A DNA stretch of 64,000 nt, from NCBI GenBank assembly GCA_022496185.1, contig WTXG01000084.1:1-64000 (forward strand). Direction: 5' to 3'. Below are positions 31,012 through 42,915 of the stretch, piece by piece. Source of the DNA: Multifurca ochricompacta. Taxonomy: Eukaryota > Basidiomycota > Agaricomycetes > Russulales > Russulaceae. A program made the translations under genes and the position numbers. Each line of letters starts with the position of its first letter. Position 1 is the first letter of the stretch. A model generated the notes under the pieces. It was given only the letters and a program-made list of their open reading frames with translations, ran no database searches and was not told the DNA's origin.

Positions 31012-32633
31012 CAGTGCCTCACAAAACTGAGTCAATGTTTTGCACTTTTGCACTGTCTGTTGAATATCACATCAGCCAAAACAAATATAAACAAAGTCTT
31101 GGTAGACCATAAAAGGTACAAGATAAGGGTTATGTAATGCAACAATAATTATGTAATTCTGATCAAAACCTGTGGAGCTATGCCCATTTCAAATTGGGGA
31201 CTCATTGACTCAGTTTTGTGAGTGGGTATCAGAAATATCAGAATCTGATGCTCCACCAAATGTACAGCAACCAATCCTTAATATATGGTTACCATAGTTA
31301 TCTTAATATTGATGGGACCTGGAATAGAGCTATTTAACCATGGTTCACATTCCCAGAATATTTTAATTTCCCAATGCACCCCACATCCTCTGCTCAGAAA
31401 GAAAACATGCTCTCTCTGGCCTCTGAAGGTCATTCCACTCACACTATTGCCTCCAGACTCAGCCTCAGCCAGTCCACAGTCTCTAGGACACTCAGAACTC
31501 TCCTTACCAACCATCAGTCACCTCATTTTGGTCATCCTTCCAAGCTCTCTGCTACCTCTGAACATGCTATCATCATATAAATCACCACAGGAAAGGTTGC
31601 CAATGCTGTCCAGGCCACAAAGCACATCAATTCCATCATCCCCAACCATGTCTCTTCACAAACTGTGCACTGGGTTCTTAAACAACATTCATTCAAGGCT
31701 GTAACAAAGAAGAAAAGGCCACTACTCTCTGCAGTACATTGCAAGAAGCACTTAGCCCTTGCTTTGAAGTACCAAAACTGGACTATGGAGGACTGGCATC
31801 TGACCCAAACCTGTTGATTTTGGTCTCATCTGACCAAATCACCCTCTTCCAGTCCTCCATAGTCCAGTTTTGGTACTTCAAAGCAAGGGCTAAGTGCTTC
31901 TTGCAATGTACTGCAGAGAGTAGTGGCCTTTTCTTCTTTGTTACAGCCTTGAATGAATGTTGTTTAAGAACCCAGTGCACAGTTTGTGAAGAGACATGGT
32001 TGGGGATGATGGAATTGATGTGCTTTGTGGCCTGGACAGCATTGGCAACCTTTCCTGTGGTGATTTATATGATGATAGCATGTTCAGAGGTAGCAGAGAG
32101 CTTGGAAGGATGACCAAAATGAGGTGACTGATGGTTGGTAAGGAGAGTTCTGAGTGTCCTAGAGACTGTGGACTGGCTGAGGCTGAGTCTGGAGGCAATA
32201 GTGTGAGTGGAATGACCTTCAGAGGCCAGAGAGAGCATGTTTTCTTTCTGAGCAGAGGATGTGGGGTGCATTGGGAAATTAAAATATTCTGGGAATGTGA
32301 ACCATGGTTAAATAGCTCTATTCCAGGTCCCATCAATATTAAGATAACTATGGTAACCATATATTAAGGATTGGTTGCTGTACATTTGGTGGAGCATCAG
32401 ATTCTGATATTTCTGATACCCACTCACAAAACTGAGTCAATGAGTCCCCAATTTGAAATGGGCATAGCTCCACAGGTTTTGATCAGAATTACATAATTAT
32501 TGTTGCATTACATAACCCTTATCTTGTACCTTTTATGGTCTACCAAGACTTTGTTTATATTTGTTTTTGCTGATGTGATATTCAACAGACAGTGCAAAAG
32601 TGCAAAACATTGACTCAGTTTTGTGAGGCACTG
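31012..32633. mobile_element. Palindromic Tc1-like derivative 2 (785-bp inverted arms)
   Basis: 1622 bp between TA copies (31010-31011 and 32634-32635). Arms 31012-31796 and 31849-32633 are inverted copies; the spacer is only 52 bp. The ends read CAGTGCCTCACAAAACTGAG. Each arm codes for the N-terminal helix-turn-helix of a Tc1 transposase (ENMLSLASEGHSTHTIASRL, SQSTVSRTLRT). On the minus strand one copy runs into WKRVIWSDETKINRFGSD, holding the first catalytic Asp, before the sequence folds back. Comparison with copia-2 near 61734 gives the empty site. Confidence 0.85.
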
Positions 32634-33083
32634 TACCTCATACCCTAATTCCTCCATAAAAGTCCTATACCATGCTGCTTGATTTGCAGCCTCAGAGAGG
32701 CTCATATATTCAGCCTCTGTGGTGGACTGTGCTACTGTCTTCTGCTTTCTGGAGCACCAGGATATGGCACCATTAGCTAAGAAAAAGACATAGCCTGAGG
32801 TAGAGTGGCAGTCCTCTTGATCTCCCCATGAGGAATCTGTGAACCCATGAAGGCCACTCTGCCCATTCCCTCCAGAATACCACAACTTGCAGTCTTTTGT
32901 ACTATTAAGATATTTTAAGACATATTTTGCAAGTCGCATATGATCTTGAGAGGGGTTGGAAGCATATTGGCTAAGGCATGCCACAGCAAAACTGATGTCA
33001 GGTCTGCTTCCAATCTGCACCCATAGCAGAGACCCCATCAACTGTTGGTACTTCTTTATCTCAGAAGTAGATGCTTGGCCATC
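32634..33083 (-). pseudogene. Copia-1 pol, RT end and RNase H start
   Basis: Contains MGSLLWVQIGSRPDISFAV, LHGFTDSSWGDQEDCHS, SRKQKTVAQSTTEAEYMSLS and YRTFMEELGYEV, the standard copia RT/RNase H junction. It continues on the left into 31011-30766 and on the right, after the Gypsy-A nest, at 42955. Confidence 0.85.
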
Positions 33084-33630
33084 TGTTACAACTCACTGTC
33101 GACTGCCTGGACAGTGGGTTGTATACGAGGGGAAGGGATTTAGAAGTGGGCAAAAAGGTGAGAGTGAGGGTGAAAGTGCAAGAGAGACGAAGCAAACAGC
33201 TCAAGGGCAAGGGATGAGAAGCCTTCCACAAGGTGGGGCTAATCTCCTAGGTAATCAGGAACCGGATCACAAGTGGACAGTCTGGAGCTGTCCATTCTAT
33301 TCCCAAAGGGTTTATATATGTAATTACAACCGGGACTTTGGTCTGTGCACCACTTTAGGGGAGGTTAACTTCACTTTAACTCCCTACTGATCCACCAATG
33401 CGAATAGCCCCACTTTTGGGCTTAGAAATCTGCAGTCCGCAGTCCGCAGTTTGTGGACTGCTGTTTAGGCATTGTGGGGTTCTGTTAGTACTCTTCCCAC
33501 AGGTCTCCAATTTGGCAGGAGTCCGGCCCTGGTCCGGACTGGCCCTTCTCTGGTCTTAATCTAGGGTTATCTTCGTCTCTGAGGGTTTTACAAGGTCTCT
33601 GGGAGCGTCTGAGGATTTCTGGGGGGTCAG

Positions 33631-34218
33631 TGTCATGAACTGACACCCTAGAAAACCTCCTGACCCCAGAAATCCTCAGACGCTCCCAGAAACCTTGTAA
33701 AACCCTCAGAGACAAAGATAACCCTAGATTAAGACCAGAGAAGGGCCGGTCCGGACCAGGGCCGGACTCCTGCCAAATTGGAGACCTGTGGGAAGAGTAC
33801 TAACAGAACCCCACAATGCCTAAACAGCAGTCCACAAACTGCGGACTGCGGACTGCGGACTGCGGACTGCGGATTTCTAAGCCCAAAAGTGGGGCTATTC
33901 TCATTGATGGATCAGTAGGGAGTTAAAGCGAAGTTAACCTCCCCTAAAGTGGTGCACAGACCAAAGTCCCGGTTGTAATTACGTATATAAACCCTTTAGG
34001 AATAGAATGGACAGCTCCAGACTGTCCACTTGTGATCCGGTTCCTGATTACCTAGGAGATTAGCCCCACCTTGTGGAAGGCTTCTCATCCCTTGCCCTTG
34101 AGCTGTTCGCTTCGTCTCCCTTGCACTTTCACCCTCACTCTCATCCTTTGCCCACTTCCAAATCCCTTCCCCTTCGCATACAACCCACTGTCCAGGCAGT
34201 CGACAGTGAGTTGTAACA
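33631..34218 (+). repeat. Gypsy-A 5' LTR
   Basis: 588 bp, TGTCATGAACTGACA to GTTGTAACA. It has five ACTGCGG units (about 33838-33873), TATATAA at 33984-33990, and AGACTGTCCA at 34019-34028, complementary to the primer site. Confidence 0.92.
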
Positions 34219-34220
34219 TT

Positions 34221-34230
34221 TGGACAGTCT
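34221..34230 (+). promoter_or_regulatory. Gypsy-A primer-binding site, self-priming type
   Basis: TGGACAGTCT, two bases after the 5' LTR, is a perfect 10-base complement of AGACTGTCCA in the LTR about 35 bases downstream of its TATA box. Confidence 0.65.
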
Positions 34231-34263
34231 CTTTGCAGCAGACAGTGACTGACAAGTGCCCTA

Positions 34264-36359
34264 GTGTCCCAGAACAGCTCCCCTTTGACCAACTCTTCGG
34301 ATCAAGCAGCCTCCCCCCCTACGAGCTTACCCCCCCCACGAAATCCTCAACTTTGCTGCCTTAGTAGAGGCAGCTGCCACAGCATCCCCTGCCCCCCTTC
34401 GTCGGTTTTGCCTCCTCTGGAACTCCCAGAACTTCACCCTTTCCCTGTGCCCTCCCCCACCCTCCAATCCTCCCCTTGCTCCCCCAGGACTCTGAACACG
34501 TCCAACACCTTTGGCACCCCCCCCCTCGCTATATTCGCCTTCCAACCCCTGCCCCACCCCCTCCCACCAGCAAACGCCTCTCTCCCCGCCACCCTGGCCT
34601 TGTCCATCGGACACCTCCTCCTTCTCTCGTCAATCGCCCCCTTTGCACTGACCATCCAACCAATCCTCACCAGTATCTTATATACTACTCGCTTGACGGT
34701 CATCAAGAGTCTTGGGTGCCTGCTCAGTTCTCCAGAGAACCTAGCTTCTTTGACCAATTCCCCTGCTTTGTGGACGTGCTCGCTGATCTCCCCCATTATC
34801 TCCCTGGTGTGGGCATTCCTCTCCGCTTTCCTCACTTTCACAACGTTCCTATTCGTCCTCGCCTTGATCGATTTCTTCGTTCCCCTCATTACCCCCCTCC
34901 CACTTTGTAAACCTCAATCTTTGTGCCAAAGTAGGTTATTTGGCCCCCAACCCTCGCACTTTCCAAAGGGGCCTGCTGGTCTATTCCTGGAACGCTTCCC
35001 TTGCCTGCTTGAATCGCACCCTCTCCCCAGAACTGCAAGACATCTTTAGTGGGGCAAGAACATTACTCCAAGGCTTTGATCTCCTGGACGGACGATTTAT
35101 CAGCCTCTTCGGCACCCTAAATTTTACTGATCTAGGTGTTACAATAGAAGACAGATATTTTACTGTTCGAGACGCACTTAGAACCCACCCAGAGCTCATC
35201 CCCTTCACCCAAGCAGTACGTTTACCTACCAACCCTGTCCCCCTTCTCCCCATTCAGCCTGCAGACGGGTATACCTGCTTTGAAGACATAGATTTCGATA
35301 GTAACCTCTAAACAGTACGTTGTGCACCTAACTGTAGAGGTCCTGGTAAATAAAGACATCTCTTGGTCCGGGAAAATAGTGTCCTTCCCTGCAGAAAGAG
35401 AAGAGCGTCTCCAACGCGTCCAAAGACAATTCAACCACCTTTTCCAGCTTCACAGAGAAGCACAGCTCGCCCTCCTCTATCCAGAACCACTTATCAGCAC
35501 CCTCCACGACGACGGACAAGCAGAAGGTTGGTGTGACGTCGATACCATCTATCTCCCCCTTCGAATTCTCCTCCCCTTTGGACAAGTCCTCTCCCAAACC
35601 CAGTACAACCAGTTCCTGTCCGGGCCCTGTCAGGCCATCCCTCGAGACTCCCAGCACCAACTTCTCTATTGGCACCTTGCTCAACTCACCCATTCCACAG
35701 GAGACCCCCTTGAAACACTCCTAGTCTGTGTCAACGACGAATACCTCTGGAAAGAACACATTCCCCCTCGAACCCCAGAACTCGAAACACTCTTGCTCAG
35801 AGGAGAACGCCTCTACTACCTCTCCACCTTTCGTCTAGACCATACCCGAATCAACCTCACCTTTGACGAGATCCGCCTTCACTCTGCTCCCTCCCCTTCT
35901 GGCTGGCGCCTTGTAGAAACAGAAGGGATACAAATTGAATACCTGTGGACTGCTGATTACTGGGAGACCACCTCACGCAACCACTGCCCCTTCCTTGTTA
36001 ACCCCCCCATCTTCACAGACCCCCCTATCTCCCCACCTACACTGAACTTTCCCCAGAACCAGAAGAGCTCGCCTTCCCTACCCTTTCCCTTGCAGCAGTC
36101 ACCCAAGAAGAAGAACGCCTCACCCAGACCCAGACAGCCTTAATTGGTAACACTACCACTTGGTCTGATCTCGAGACCCCCACAGAAAACACCTCTGACT
36201 TTGAAGAAAGCTCCCCTGTATCCAGACAACGCTGCCTCTGTGATATTGACCTCTGTACCTGTAACTTTCGTCCAGATACTCCCCCTACCCCCCCAGGCAT
36301 AGTATTGTGGAGGCCTTCAGCCTTTGATACATACTTACCCTCGCATTACTCGATCTAAG
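34264..36359 (+). pseudogene. Gypsy-A extra ORF upstream of gag (ORF0), unknown function, frame-broken
   Basis: About 2 kb between the primer site and gag reads as one protein if three small frame changes are allowed (C-run near 34895, near 35290, near 36020-36100). Segments: Pro-rich start with PAPPPPTSKRLSP; RFLRSPHYPPP then FVNLNLCAKVGYLAPNPRTF and LVYSWNASLACLNRTLSPE; LDLLDG-like FDLLDGRFISLFGTLNF; EVLVNKDISWSGKIVSFPAE; QFNHLFQLHREAQLAL; and an acidic, Cys-containing end (CLCDIDLCTCNF) with stop at 36357-36359. No ATG start was found. It does not look like gag, and I know no family for it. Confidence 0.5.
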
Positions 36360-36362
36360 TAG

Positions 36363-37124
36363 GGAAAAAGAAATAAAAGACTCCTTTGCATTGTGGCTAG
36401 TATTACTGACTGGGCTATCAACCTGGCGTCCCAACACAGAAGAAGTCAGTCCAACTCCCCCCAAGACAGAAGAAGAAATCCTAGAAGACGCAGTAGCAAC
36501 GACACACCTGCCACACCTGCCCCCCATCGCACCTCTAGAAGACAAAGAGCACAAACCCACCCCAGCCCTAGTGCACCACCGCCAGAACGACCAATTCCCC
36601 CTGTCCCAGAACCCTTCCTTGCTCATCTAAACTACTCCCCCATCCCACCAACATCCACCCAGCTTGCCTCGACATCGACACCCTTCCTGAACCTCCCAGT
36701 AGTAGAATCTGATCAGTCTCGGTCCCGATCCCCTTCCATTGTCCATCAAGTCAACCACATCTATCCTGCCACAGATATCTTTGTCTCTAGGACGCTACCC
36801 ACTCGAAATCCTAGTGAACTACGAGAATTCCACCTTCATTGTTCTGCTCAGCTTGCAACTCAAAGAGCCAATCACCTTGACGTCTACCATCCCCTGAGTG
36901 AAGCTAATCGTATCACCACAGACCCCCTGTACTTTGAAAATCTCCTTTGGCGACTTCGCATTGTTATCTCTGCCCCAGGAATAGTTGAAGAATATTACTG
37001 GATCCACAGAAACATCCGCAACTATCGTCTAGACCGTGCTGTCCTTCGCCCAGCCTATCAAGTTTACTACGCCTGGAACGCCCAAGGGTGGACTACATAC
37101 CGCCTTAGCACCCGCTCTGAATGA
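36363..37124 (+). CDS. Gypsy-A ORF1, about 240 aa, overlaps gag by ATGA
   Basis: Open frame with an Arg/Ser/Pro-rich first half (RRNPRRRSSN, SRRQRAQTHPSPSAPPP) and an ordered second half (DIFVSRTLPTRNPSELREF, DPLYFENLLWRLRIVIS, RLDRAVLRPAYQVYYAWNA). It ends TGA at 37122-37124, and the next frame starts with ATG 37121, a 4-base stop-start overlap. There is no ATG near its own start, so it may be the continuation of the upstream ORF after a frame change. Function unknown. Confidence 0.45.
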   Translation, partial: GKRNKRLLCIVASITDWAINLASQHRRSQSNSPQDRRRNPRRRSSNDTPATPAPHRTSRRQRAQTHPSPSAPPPERPIPPVPEPFLAHLNYSPIPPTSTQLASTSTPFLNLPVVESDQSRSRSPSIVHQVNHIYPATDIFVSRTLPTRNPSELREFHLHCSAQLATQRANHLDVYHPLSEANRITTDPLYFENLLWRLRIVISAPGIVEEYYWIHRNIRNYRLDRAVLRPAYQVYYAWNAQGWTTYRLSTRSE

Positions 37125-38524
37125 CCTCAGAACGACCTCTTACTGCTGAAGAATTAGCTCAAGTCCCCTTTGGCTTTACCCACCCTATCTTTGACTACGA
37201 CGACCGTGCTTTTGTTGCTACCTGGAAAGGAGACAACTACTACACTCAGACTCTTGGACACGACTGGAAACGTCTTCGGGACAGTCGCATCCTTCCTGTA
37301 AACGAATATCTCAGTAATTTCCCCAACATCGACCTCATCAGCAACCTTGACCCCCACACATTCTACGGAACATACAACGGAAAGGAAGTCCGTTGGTCTG
37401 ACACCCATACAGCGTGGGTCTACCTTAATAACCACCGTGTCCAATTCCCAGTTGCTTCTATCACCTCAGACGAAGAAGAAGTGTCCCAGTCCCTTGAAGC
37501 TGTAGAGCAATCCCTTCGTGCTATCACCCTCAGAACCCCCCCTACTCTCCCATCCATATCCCTTGCCTCCACAACTACTGCTATTGCTTCACACCCTCCA
37601 AAGACACCAACACCTCTGAACATCATGAGTACTACTGCTGCCTCCAATGGAAAGATCCTGGATCACCCCCAGAATCTTTTGATGGTCAAGCTTCTAAAGC
37701 AGAACGTTTCTGGTCCCAGCTAGCCAACTACTACTACCTGAATGAAGGTGCCTTCACTGATGAGAGTCGACGAGTCTCTGCAGCCCTCACCCACTTTAAA
37801 CTTGATACACCAGCAGGCGAATGGGCCAGAGACCGCACCAACACTGCACTCCAAGCCAACCCCCCTTCCTTGGGACTGGGACCGCTTCAGAATTGACTTT
37901 GAAAAACAGTTCATTCCAGTAGAGAGTCGCCTCCTGTCCACCAAAGCCATGTATGAAATTCGCCAAGGCACTCGCCCCTTCAATGACTGGTACCAAGAAT
38001 GGTCCACCCATGCTACTCGTGCACAGTGGACGAAAACACCAAGATCTATGCCTTCCGAAGCATGATCAACCAAGGTCTAGGACAGAAGCTCCTTGGACTA
38101 TCCCCCCAGCCCACCACACTCCGTGATCTTGTCACTAAGGCCAGAGAATTTGATGCAGCATGGCAGCTTTATGGCAGACCACCAAGCCTCGCCTCTCCAT
38201 CTGCGTGTTGGAGAAGCTACCACTGACAACCCAGAAGCCCAAGTCAACTTTGTTGCCTCTCCCCAGCCCAGAAACCCTAACACCCCTCCACGCACTACCA
38301 AGTTAACCCCAGAAGAAAAGAAGTATCGACGAGAAAATAAGCTTTGCTTCTATTGTGGGAAGCCTAATCACATCGCCAATCAATGCCGCAGCAAGACCAG
38401 GGCCATCCAAGGTCAAGGACCTCCTCGCCCTACCCCAGTAAGAGCCCTGGCATCAGAAGAAGCACCCCCCCAAGCACCACGACCCCCCCTGACTACCTCT
38501 CAGTATCGCCACCAAGAGCTATGA
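37121..38524 (+). pseudogene. Gypsy-A gag with zinc knuckle, frame-broken
   Basis: ATG 37121 (MTSERPLTAEEL) leads to a capsid-type region: PPESFDGQASKAERFWSQL, FKLDTPAGEWARD, WDWDRFRIDFEKQFIPVE and TRPFNDWYQEWSTHAT. The C-terminal zinc knuckle is CFYCGKPNHIANQC (about 38345-38390). Frame changes near 37665, 37865, 38030 and 38205 break the ORF. Protein similarity to gypsy gag is kept on both sides of each. Confidence 0.8.
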
Positions 38525-38596
38525 AGATCCAGTACCATACATGATGGACGAAGATGGACCTTCGGATTTTTAACACGTCCTACAGCTGCACTGTCT

Positions 38597-41500
38597 GTGA
38601 GGACTTCTTGTAACCCCAGTGTTCCTTGTACGAGCCGCTCTGCGGTCCTAGATAACCTTGGTTTTGAGCATGTATCCTTGTTAGTGACTAGAAATGCTAG
38701 ATCACCTTCTATTGTGCTCAAAGCAGAACTCATTGGACGAAACACTAGGAAGAAAATCAGTGCGCGTGCCCTAATAGATAGTGGGGCAGAAGGATTAATA
38801 ATCCATCAAGACTATGCCAAAGCACATCACCTAACCTTGAGCACCCTTGCCAAGCCTCTCCGAGTCAAAAATGTGGATGGAACTAGTAACGCTAATGGAG
38901 CCATTTACTACACCACAACCCAAATCCTACGACTACCCCTCCAAGACCAATACCATGAAGAACTTGCAGAGTTCTATGTTACTAATATAGGGGACCATGA
39001 CATTATCTTAGGAACTGACTGGCTACGTTGCCACAACCCAGAAGTAAACTGGAAAGATGACACCCTGACCTTGAAGCATTGCCCCACATCCTGCACCCTT
39101 ACCATGACCCCTCTGACCTTTACTTCGACACACCCCTCTTGCCCTGCTCTGTCTACAATCACAGTACAACCCCTGATGGACCAGACACTCATAGCAGCAG
39201 CAGAAATCTTTGCAGCCCTAATCACAGATCACCCCATGATTACCCCAGAAGAAGTGCCTCCCAAATTCATTGTCCATATCCGTGCCAAGACCACCATGTC
39301 CACTCAGATTGCTGCAGATCAAGTAAAGACCCCTACATCCTTAGAAGACCAACTCCCTCCTGAATACCTGCATACCGATCTGTCTTTGAAGAGAAAGCCT
39401 CTCAACGTTTGCCACAGCACCAACCATGGGACCATGCCATAGAACTCAAACCAGATGCCAAAGTGCGTGACTGCGGCATCTACAAGCTCACCCCTGAAGA
39501 ACAGAAAGCCCTGGACGTTTTCTTAAATGACCACCTTGCCAAGGGATATATCAGAGAATCTAAGTCCCCCATTGCTAGCCCCTTCTTCTTTGTAAAAAAG
39601 AAGGATGGAAAACTACGTCCTGTCCAAGATTATCGAGCCTTGAATGAAATCACAGTAAAGAATGCTTACCCCCTACCCTTGATCCCAGAACTCATTGACA
39701 AACTTCACCATGCTCGCTACTTCACCAAGTTTGATATCCGCTGGGGATATAACAATATCCGTATCAAAGAAGGAGATGAATGGAAAGCCGCCTTTAAGAC
39801 CAACCGAGGTCTCTTTGAACCCCTTGTCATGTTCTTTGGACTCTGTAACTCCCCTGCCACATTCCAAGCCTTCATGAATAGAGCCTTTGAAGATCTCCTT
39901 GCCACCGACCATGTTGTCATCTATATGGACGACATCTTAATATTTACAGACTCCATGGAACACCACAGAACACTCACTCACCAAGTCCTCCAGCGTCTCC
40001 AACAGTTTGACTTATATCTAAAGCCTGAGAAGTGTACCTTTGCTCAGACAACCATTGACTATCTTGGCCTAGTCATCACAGCTGGCCGTGTCCAGATGGA
40101 CCCTGCTAAATTAGAGGGTATTACGAAATGGCCTCCCCCACGCACCCTAAAACAACTCCAAGCCTTCCTTGGATTCTGCAACTTCTACCGACGTTTTATC
40201 AAAGATTCTCCCTCATTGCCCGCCCCCTCCATGATCTCACCAAGAAAGATACCCCTTTCCTCTGGACTTCTGACCATGACCTTGCCTTTTCCACCCTAAA
40301 GAATGCCTTCACCACTGCCCCTGTCCTCGCCCTCCCTGACCATACTAAAGCTTTCCGTGTCATCACTGATGCCAGTGACTTTGCTATTGGTGCTATCCTT
40401 GAACAACCTGATGAACTCAATCGCTACCATCCCCTTGCCTTCCTATCCAAGTCCATGCTGGATGCTGAACGCAACTATGACATCCATGACAAAGAACTTC
40501 TTGCCATTGTTCGTGCTCTGGACACCTGGAGACACTACCTTGAGGGTGCAGCCCTTCCCTTTGAGGTGTGGACTGACCACAACAACCTGACTTACTTCCG
40601 CTCCAAGCAGAAGCTCTCCCGCCGCCAAGCACGGTGGGCCCTTGAACTGTCTCGATACAACTTCACCATTGTTCACAAACCTGGCTCTTTCAACAAATCT
40701 GATGCTCTGTCCCGGCGTCCAGACCATAAAGAGGGGATAGAGCATGACAATGATGAGCGCATACTCCTGGACTCTAAGTTTTTTCGCATTCAGGCCATGA
40801 AAACCACAGTCACAACAACTCATGACTCCACTCTACACCACAGAATCAAAGACTGCCAAGAGCATGACAATGAAGTCACCCAAGCCCTGACCACCATCCT
40901 GCACAATGGGCCACGCTCCCTCGCCAAAGGACTGGAGGACTGGAACCTAGAAAATGGCCTAATCCTACATAAAGGCCAAGTCTACATCCCCAAGTCCCAA
41001 GAACTACGAAGAGACATTGTAAAGTTACACCATGATTCCATTGCCACAGGACATCCAGGCAGATGGAAGACCTATGAACTAGTATCACGAGAATTTTGGT
41101 GGCCAGGAATGTCCTCCTTTGTCAAAGAATATGTGGACGGATGTGCCACCTGCCAAGAAACCAAAGTTCGACCTCGACTACCCATCCCTTTGCAACCCAA
41201 TCAAGTTCCAACTCGAGTATGGGGAACAATCACCATGGACTTCATCACAGACTTACCCCTATCTCAGTCATACGACTCCCTATTTGTGGTGGTGGACCGG
41301 TTCAGTAAAGCCACCATCATTGTTCCTTGCACCAAAGATATCACTGCTCCAGAAACCTCCAAACTATTCCTTGAACATGTATGGAGACGCACTGGCCTCC
41401 CAGACCAAGTCATCTCTGATCGAGGCCCCCAGTTTGCATCCAAAGTCATGAAGGAAATGTGGAGCAAGCTAGGAGTACAATCATCCTTGAGCACTGCCTA

Positions 41501-42292
41501 TCACCCCCAGACTGATGGAGAGACTGAACGGGTCAACCAAGAACTAGAACAATACCTCCGTGTCTTTTGCAACTTCCAACAAGATGACTGGGCAGAACTG
41601 ATCCCCTTTATGGAGTTCGCCCACAATGCTAGAACTCACAGTGCTACTAAAAGATCTCCCTTTGAAATCTGGTATGGCTTCCAACCAGAGTTTATTCCCC
41701 CACTCCATTTTGCCACCCCTATCCTGTCAGTTGAAGAAAGACTCCGCACCCTAGAAACTATCCGTAGTGAAGTAGCTGCTGCCCTCCAGGTGGCTGCAGA
41801 ACTCATGAAACAGTCGAGACCAGATGGACCCCTCCATGCTTTCAAAACAGGGGAGCTGGTTTGGTTGGAAGGGACAAATATACGCACCACTCACCCCAAA
41901 GCCAAACTCAGCCCCCGACGCCATGGTCCTTTTAAAGTCATACATTCTGGCCCTGTTAACTGCAAGCTTGAACTCCCTAAGTCATGGCGCATCCACCCAG
42001 TCTTTCACAACTCTCTCCTGTCCCATTACAAAGAAACCCCAGTCCATGGACCCAACTTCACTCGACCACCACCAGAACTTGTGAATGGGGAAGAAGACCA
42101 TTATGAGATAGAGACCATCTTACAGTCTGCTCACACCCCTAACAGAAAGGGCATCCGTTACCTTGTCAAATGGAAGGCTACCCTGCCTCAGAGAACTCGT
42201 GGGTCCCCTTCACTGAAATGAAGAATGCCATGACCCTGCTTCGGGACTTCCATCATCGACACCCCACCCTGCCTAGACCCCCACACCTCTGA
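38597..42292 (+). pseudogene. Gypsy-A pol: protease, RT, RNase H, integrase, chromodomain
   Basis: Protease: ARALIDSGAEGLIIHQDY. RT: FFFVKKKDGKLRPVQDYRAL and VVIYMDDILIF with intact YMDD. RNase H: FRVITDASDFAIGAIL, NYDIHDKELLAIVRAL and WTDHNNLTYF. The integrase zinc-binding part is HHDSIATGHPGRWK ... GCATCQETK; the catalytic residues are in TMDFITDLP, ISDRGPQFAS and TDGETERVNQ. The chromodomain HYEIETILQ ... RYLVKWKGYPASENSWVPF needs one extra G after KWK (42176). Stop TGA 42290-42292. Frame breaks lie near 39390, 40200 and 42176; the domains are otherwise complete. Confidence 0.88.
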
Positions 42293-42333
42293 CAAACTTG
42301 CTGTGGCACAGCAAGGCCCTAAAGAGGGGATAG

Positions 42334-42915
42334 TGTCATGAACTGACACCCTAGAAAACCTCCTGACCCCCAGAAATCCTCAGACGCTCCCAGAGACCTT
42401 GTAAAACCCTCAGAGACGAAGATAACCCTAGATTAAGACCAGAGAAGGGCCGGTCCGGACCAGGGCCGGACTCCTGCCAAATTGGAGACCTGTGGGAAGA
42501 GTACTAACAGAACCCCACAATGCCTAAACAGCAGTCCACAAACTGCGGACTGCGGACTGCGGACTGCGGATTTCTAAGCCCAAAAGTGGGGCTATTCTCA
42601 TTGGTGGATCAGTAGGGAGTTAAAGCGAAGTTAACCTCCCCTAAAGTGGTGCACAGACCAAAGTCCCGGTTGTAATTACGTATATAAACCCTTTAGGAAT
42701 AGAATGGACAGCTCCAGACTGTCCACTTGTGATCCGGTTCCTGATTACCTAGGAGATTAGCCCCACCTTGTGGAAGGCTTCTCATCCCTTGCCCTTGAGC
42801 TGTTCGCTTCGTCTCCCTTGCACTTTCACCCTCACTCTCATCCTTTGCCCACTTCCAAATCCCTTCCCCTTCGCATACAACCCACTGTCCAGGCAGTCGA
42901 CAGTGAGTTGTAACA
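42334..42915 (+). repeat. Gypsy-A 3' LTR
   Basis: 582 bp; four ACTGCGG units instead of five. Preceded by the purine tract AAAGAGGGGATAG. Confidence 0.92.

Larger units (their letters stand above)
33631..42915 (+). mobile_element. Gypsy-A: full-length chromovirus, 9.3 kb, with extra 5' ORFs
   Basis: LTRs 33631-34218 and 42334-42915; TSD GTCAG (33626-33630, 42916-42920). LTRs differ by three noticed substitutions, a 1-base C-run change and one ACTGCGG repeat unit, so insertion was recent. Order: 5' LTR, self-primer site, about 2.1 kb of extra coding sequence, gag, protease, RT, RNase H, integrase, chromodomain, polypurine tract (AAAGAGGGGATAG), 3' LTR. All long genes carry single-base frame breaks, several in C- or G-runs. 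Confidence 0.92.

Noticed and set aside
34264..35049. 261-aa hydrophobic ORF in Gypsy-A that could look like an envelope or membrane protein
   Set aside because: It overlaps, in another frame, a Pro-rich reading that continues into the longer extra ORF. CT-rich DNA gives false Leu/Ser/Phe-rich frames.
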